Shown: positions 62,779 to 64,000 of the stretch, one piece after another
Position numbering within the stretch: position 1 is the stretch's first letter
Layout: each line of letters starts with the position of its first letter
NCBI RefSeq assembly: GCF_034479615.1
Contig: NZ_CP140255.1
Coordinates: 3,844,001 to 3,908,000 of the forward strand
Source: Vreelandella neptunia
GTDB lineage: Bacteria; Pseudomonadota; Gammaproteobacteria; Pseudomonadales; Halomonadaceae
DNA: 64,000 nt
Direction of reading: 5' to 3'
Program-made: the position numbers and the translations under genes
The notes under the pieces: generated by a model
Databases searched by the model: none
Seen by the model: only the letters and a program-made list of their open reading frames with translations
Told to the model about the DNA's origin: nothing

Positions 62779-64000
62779 GTGACTAGCCAACTGAACCATC
62801 TACCCAGCGCAAAAGAGGTCGGCACCTACGACCCGCATACGCTGGACAGCAATTTTAGCGATCTACACCCACCGTTAACTCCGCGCCAGGCGATGATCGA
62901 AAGCCAGCGCTGCCTTTACTGCTTTGATGCGCCCTGTGTGGAGGCTTGCCCGTCGGATATTGATATTCCTAGCTTTATTCGCCAAATCAGCGAGAACAAT
63001 ATCAACGGCGCGGCGGAAACCATTCTGGAAGCCAATATCCTAGGTGGCAGCTGCGCCCGGGTGTGCCCTACCGAAATTCTCTGTGAACGCAGCTGCGTGC
63101 GTAACCACGATGCCGAGTGTCAGCCAGTACTGATAGGCCTATTACAGCGCCACGCCACCGATAACATGCAGTTCGAGAGCCACCCGTTTAAACGCGCCGC
63201 CAGCACAGGCCGCCATATTGCCGTCGTCGGCGCTGGGCCCGCGGGGCTCTCCTGCGCTCACCGCCTGGCGATGCTGGGCCACCAGGTAACGATTTTCGAA
63301 GCTGAGCAAAAGCCCGGCGGGCTGAACGAATACGGCATCGCCCGCTACAAAATGACCGATGATTTTGCCCGCAAGGAAGTGGAATTCCTGCTTGAGATCG
63401 GCGGCATCGAGATCCAGTACGGCCAGCGTCTGGGCGAAAACCTGGAGCTTGCTACGCTTCGCAAGCAGTACGACAGCGTGTTTCTCGGTTTGGGCCTGGG
63501 CGCCAGCCGTGCTCTTGGTTTAACCGGGGAGCAAGCCCCCGGCCTGATGCCTGCGGTGGACTACATCAAGGTTCTCCGCCAAACCAATGACCTAAGCAGT
63601 TTGGCCGTGGCCAAGCGCTGTATCGTGATTGGTGCGGGCAATACTGCCATTGATATGGCAACGCAAATGGCTCGCTTAGGGGCAAGCGAAGTAACGCTGG
63701 TCTACCGCCGTGGTGTTGAAGCCATGTCCGCCACCGAACATGAGCAAGAGATCGCCAAAGCCAACGGCGTGCGAATGGTGACCTGGGCCCAGCCCGACGA
63801 AATTTTGCTCAACGATCAGGGCCGAGTAGCCGGCATGCGCTTTGCCAAAACCCATGATCAAGGGGGCCGCTTAGCCCCTAGCGGAGAAACCTTTGAAATC
63901 ACCGCCGACGCTGTTTTCACCGCGATAGGCCAAGGGTTCGAAGGCGCGAGCCTAAGCGATGCCACCGCGGCTGAGCTTGATCGGGACGGAGAACGCATTC
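62779..64000 (+). CDS. preT: NAD-dependent dihydropyrimidine dehydrogenase subunit PreT (partial)
   Basis: The frame opens with GTG at 62779, after GCGGAG, and runs off the window after 407 codons. It has the N-terminal Fe-S domain of the GltD/PreT family (CLYCFDAPCVEACPSDIDIP; CARVCPTEILCERSC), the FAD-binding VVGAGPAGLSCAHRLA near residue 150, GGLNEYGIARYKM, and an NAD(H) site VIGAGNTAIDMATQMARLG near 285. PreT with PreA reduces uracil to dihydrouracil, the first step of the path. preA should lie beyond the edge. Confidence 0.9.
   Translation, partial: MTSQLNHLPSAKEVGTYDPHTLDSNFSDLHPPLTPRQAMIESQRCLYCFDAPCVEACPSDIDIPSFIRQISENNINGAAETILEANILGGSCARVCPTEILCERSCVRNHDAECQPVLIGLLQRHATDNMQFESHPFKRAASTGRHIAVVGAGPAGLSCAHRLAMLGHQVTIFEAEQKPGGLNEYGIARYKMTDDFARKEVEFLLEIGGIEIQYGQRLGENLELATLRKQYDSVFLGLGLGASRALGLTGEQAPGLMPAVDYIKVLRQTNDLSSLAVAKRCIVIGAGNTAIDMATQMARLGASEVTLVYRRGVEAMSATEHEQEIAKANGVRMVTWAQPDEILLNDQGRVAGMRFAKTHDQGGRLAPSGETFEITADAVFTAIGQGFEGASLSDATAAELDRDGERI

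Overview
The window looks like a chromosomal segment of a moderately halophilic gammaproteobacterium, most likely Halomonas or a close relative in Halomonadaceae. The evidence is the style and content of the genes: two TRAP uptake systems, malonate catabolism, a yjfI-J-K-L-M-C stress block, a Wsp-like chemosensory cluster, a Tat-exported formate dehydrogenase with its molybdenum-cofactor genes, and reductive pyrimidine catabolism. The species is inferred from gene style, not from any search.

Layout. 1-1.2 kb: the N-terminus of a truncated minus-strand protein, a YrhK-like membrane protein, a DksA/TraR-type zinc finger protein and a MITE-like repeat. 1.2-7.4 kb: a DeoR-type repressor divergent from an ABC importer operon that ends with a beta-CASP-like metallo-hydrolase and a T4-Pnkp-like phosphatase. 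Three ACGAAAGC repeats at two-turn spacing lie in the divergent promoter. 7.4-9.6 kb: MFS exporter and GlxA-type regulator. 9.7-16.4 kb: malonate module (GntR/FCD regulator, TRAP transporter, malonyl-CoA decarboxylase, malonyl-CoA synthetase, terminator). 16.5-21.1 kb: a block in the order of E. coli yjfI-J-K-L-M-C (DUF2170, PspA, DUF2491, DUF350, DUF1190 lipoprotein, glutathionylspermidine-synthase-like ATP-grasp). 21.3-31.2 kb: Wsp-like chemosensory system (MCP, CheB, CheR-TPR, CheA-REC, REC, Hpt-REC-REC-GGEEF cyclase, two CheW), whose likely output is c-di-GMP.

31.2-40.4 kb: moeA and moaB, which end-to-start overlap looks ancestral for, are now separated by a more AT-rich island of about 7.4 kb. 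The island carries a degradative HMG-CoA reductase, a TRAP transporter and a MocR regulator, which I read as mevalonate use. It is flanked by an exact 34-bp direct repeat that is the moaB-end/moeA-start junction. Inside it, a complete IS3-family element (34270-35539, 3-bp target duplication GGT) splits the large TRAP permease gene; removing the element restores an in-frame 440-residue protein.

40.4-54.4 kb: DUF1244, the formate dehydrogenase operon on the minus strand (DUF3305, DUF3306; ferredoxin-like protein, TorD-type chaperone, FdhX, FdhA, FdhB, FdhC) and a plus-strand cofactor operon (fdhD, mobA, a second moeA, moaA, a CobW-type GTPase). 54.4-57.1 kb: a GGDEF-EAL membrane protein. 57.3-64 kb: LysR regulator, NCS1 transporter, an AT-rich 617-bp regulatory gap, then beta-ureidopropionase, dihydropyrimidinase and the start of preT, which runs off the end. 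I see no tRNA, rRNA or CRISPR array.
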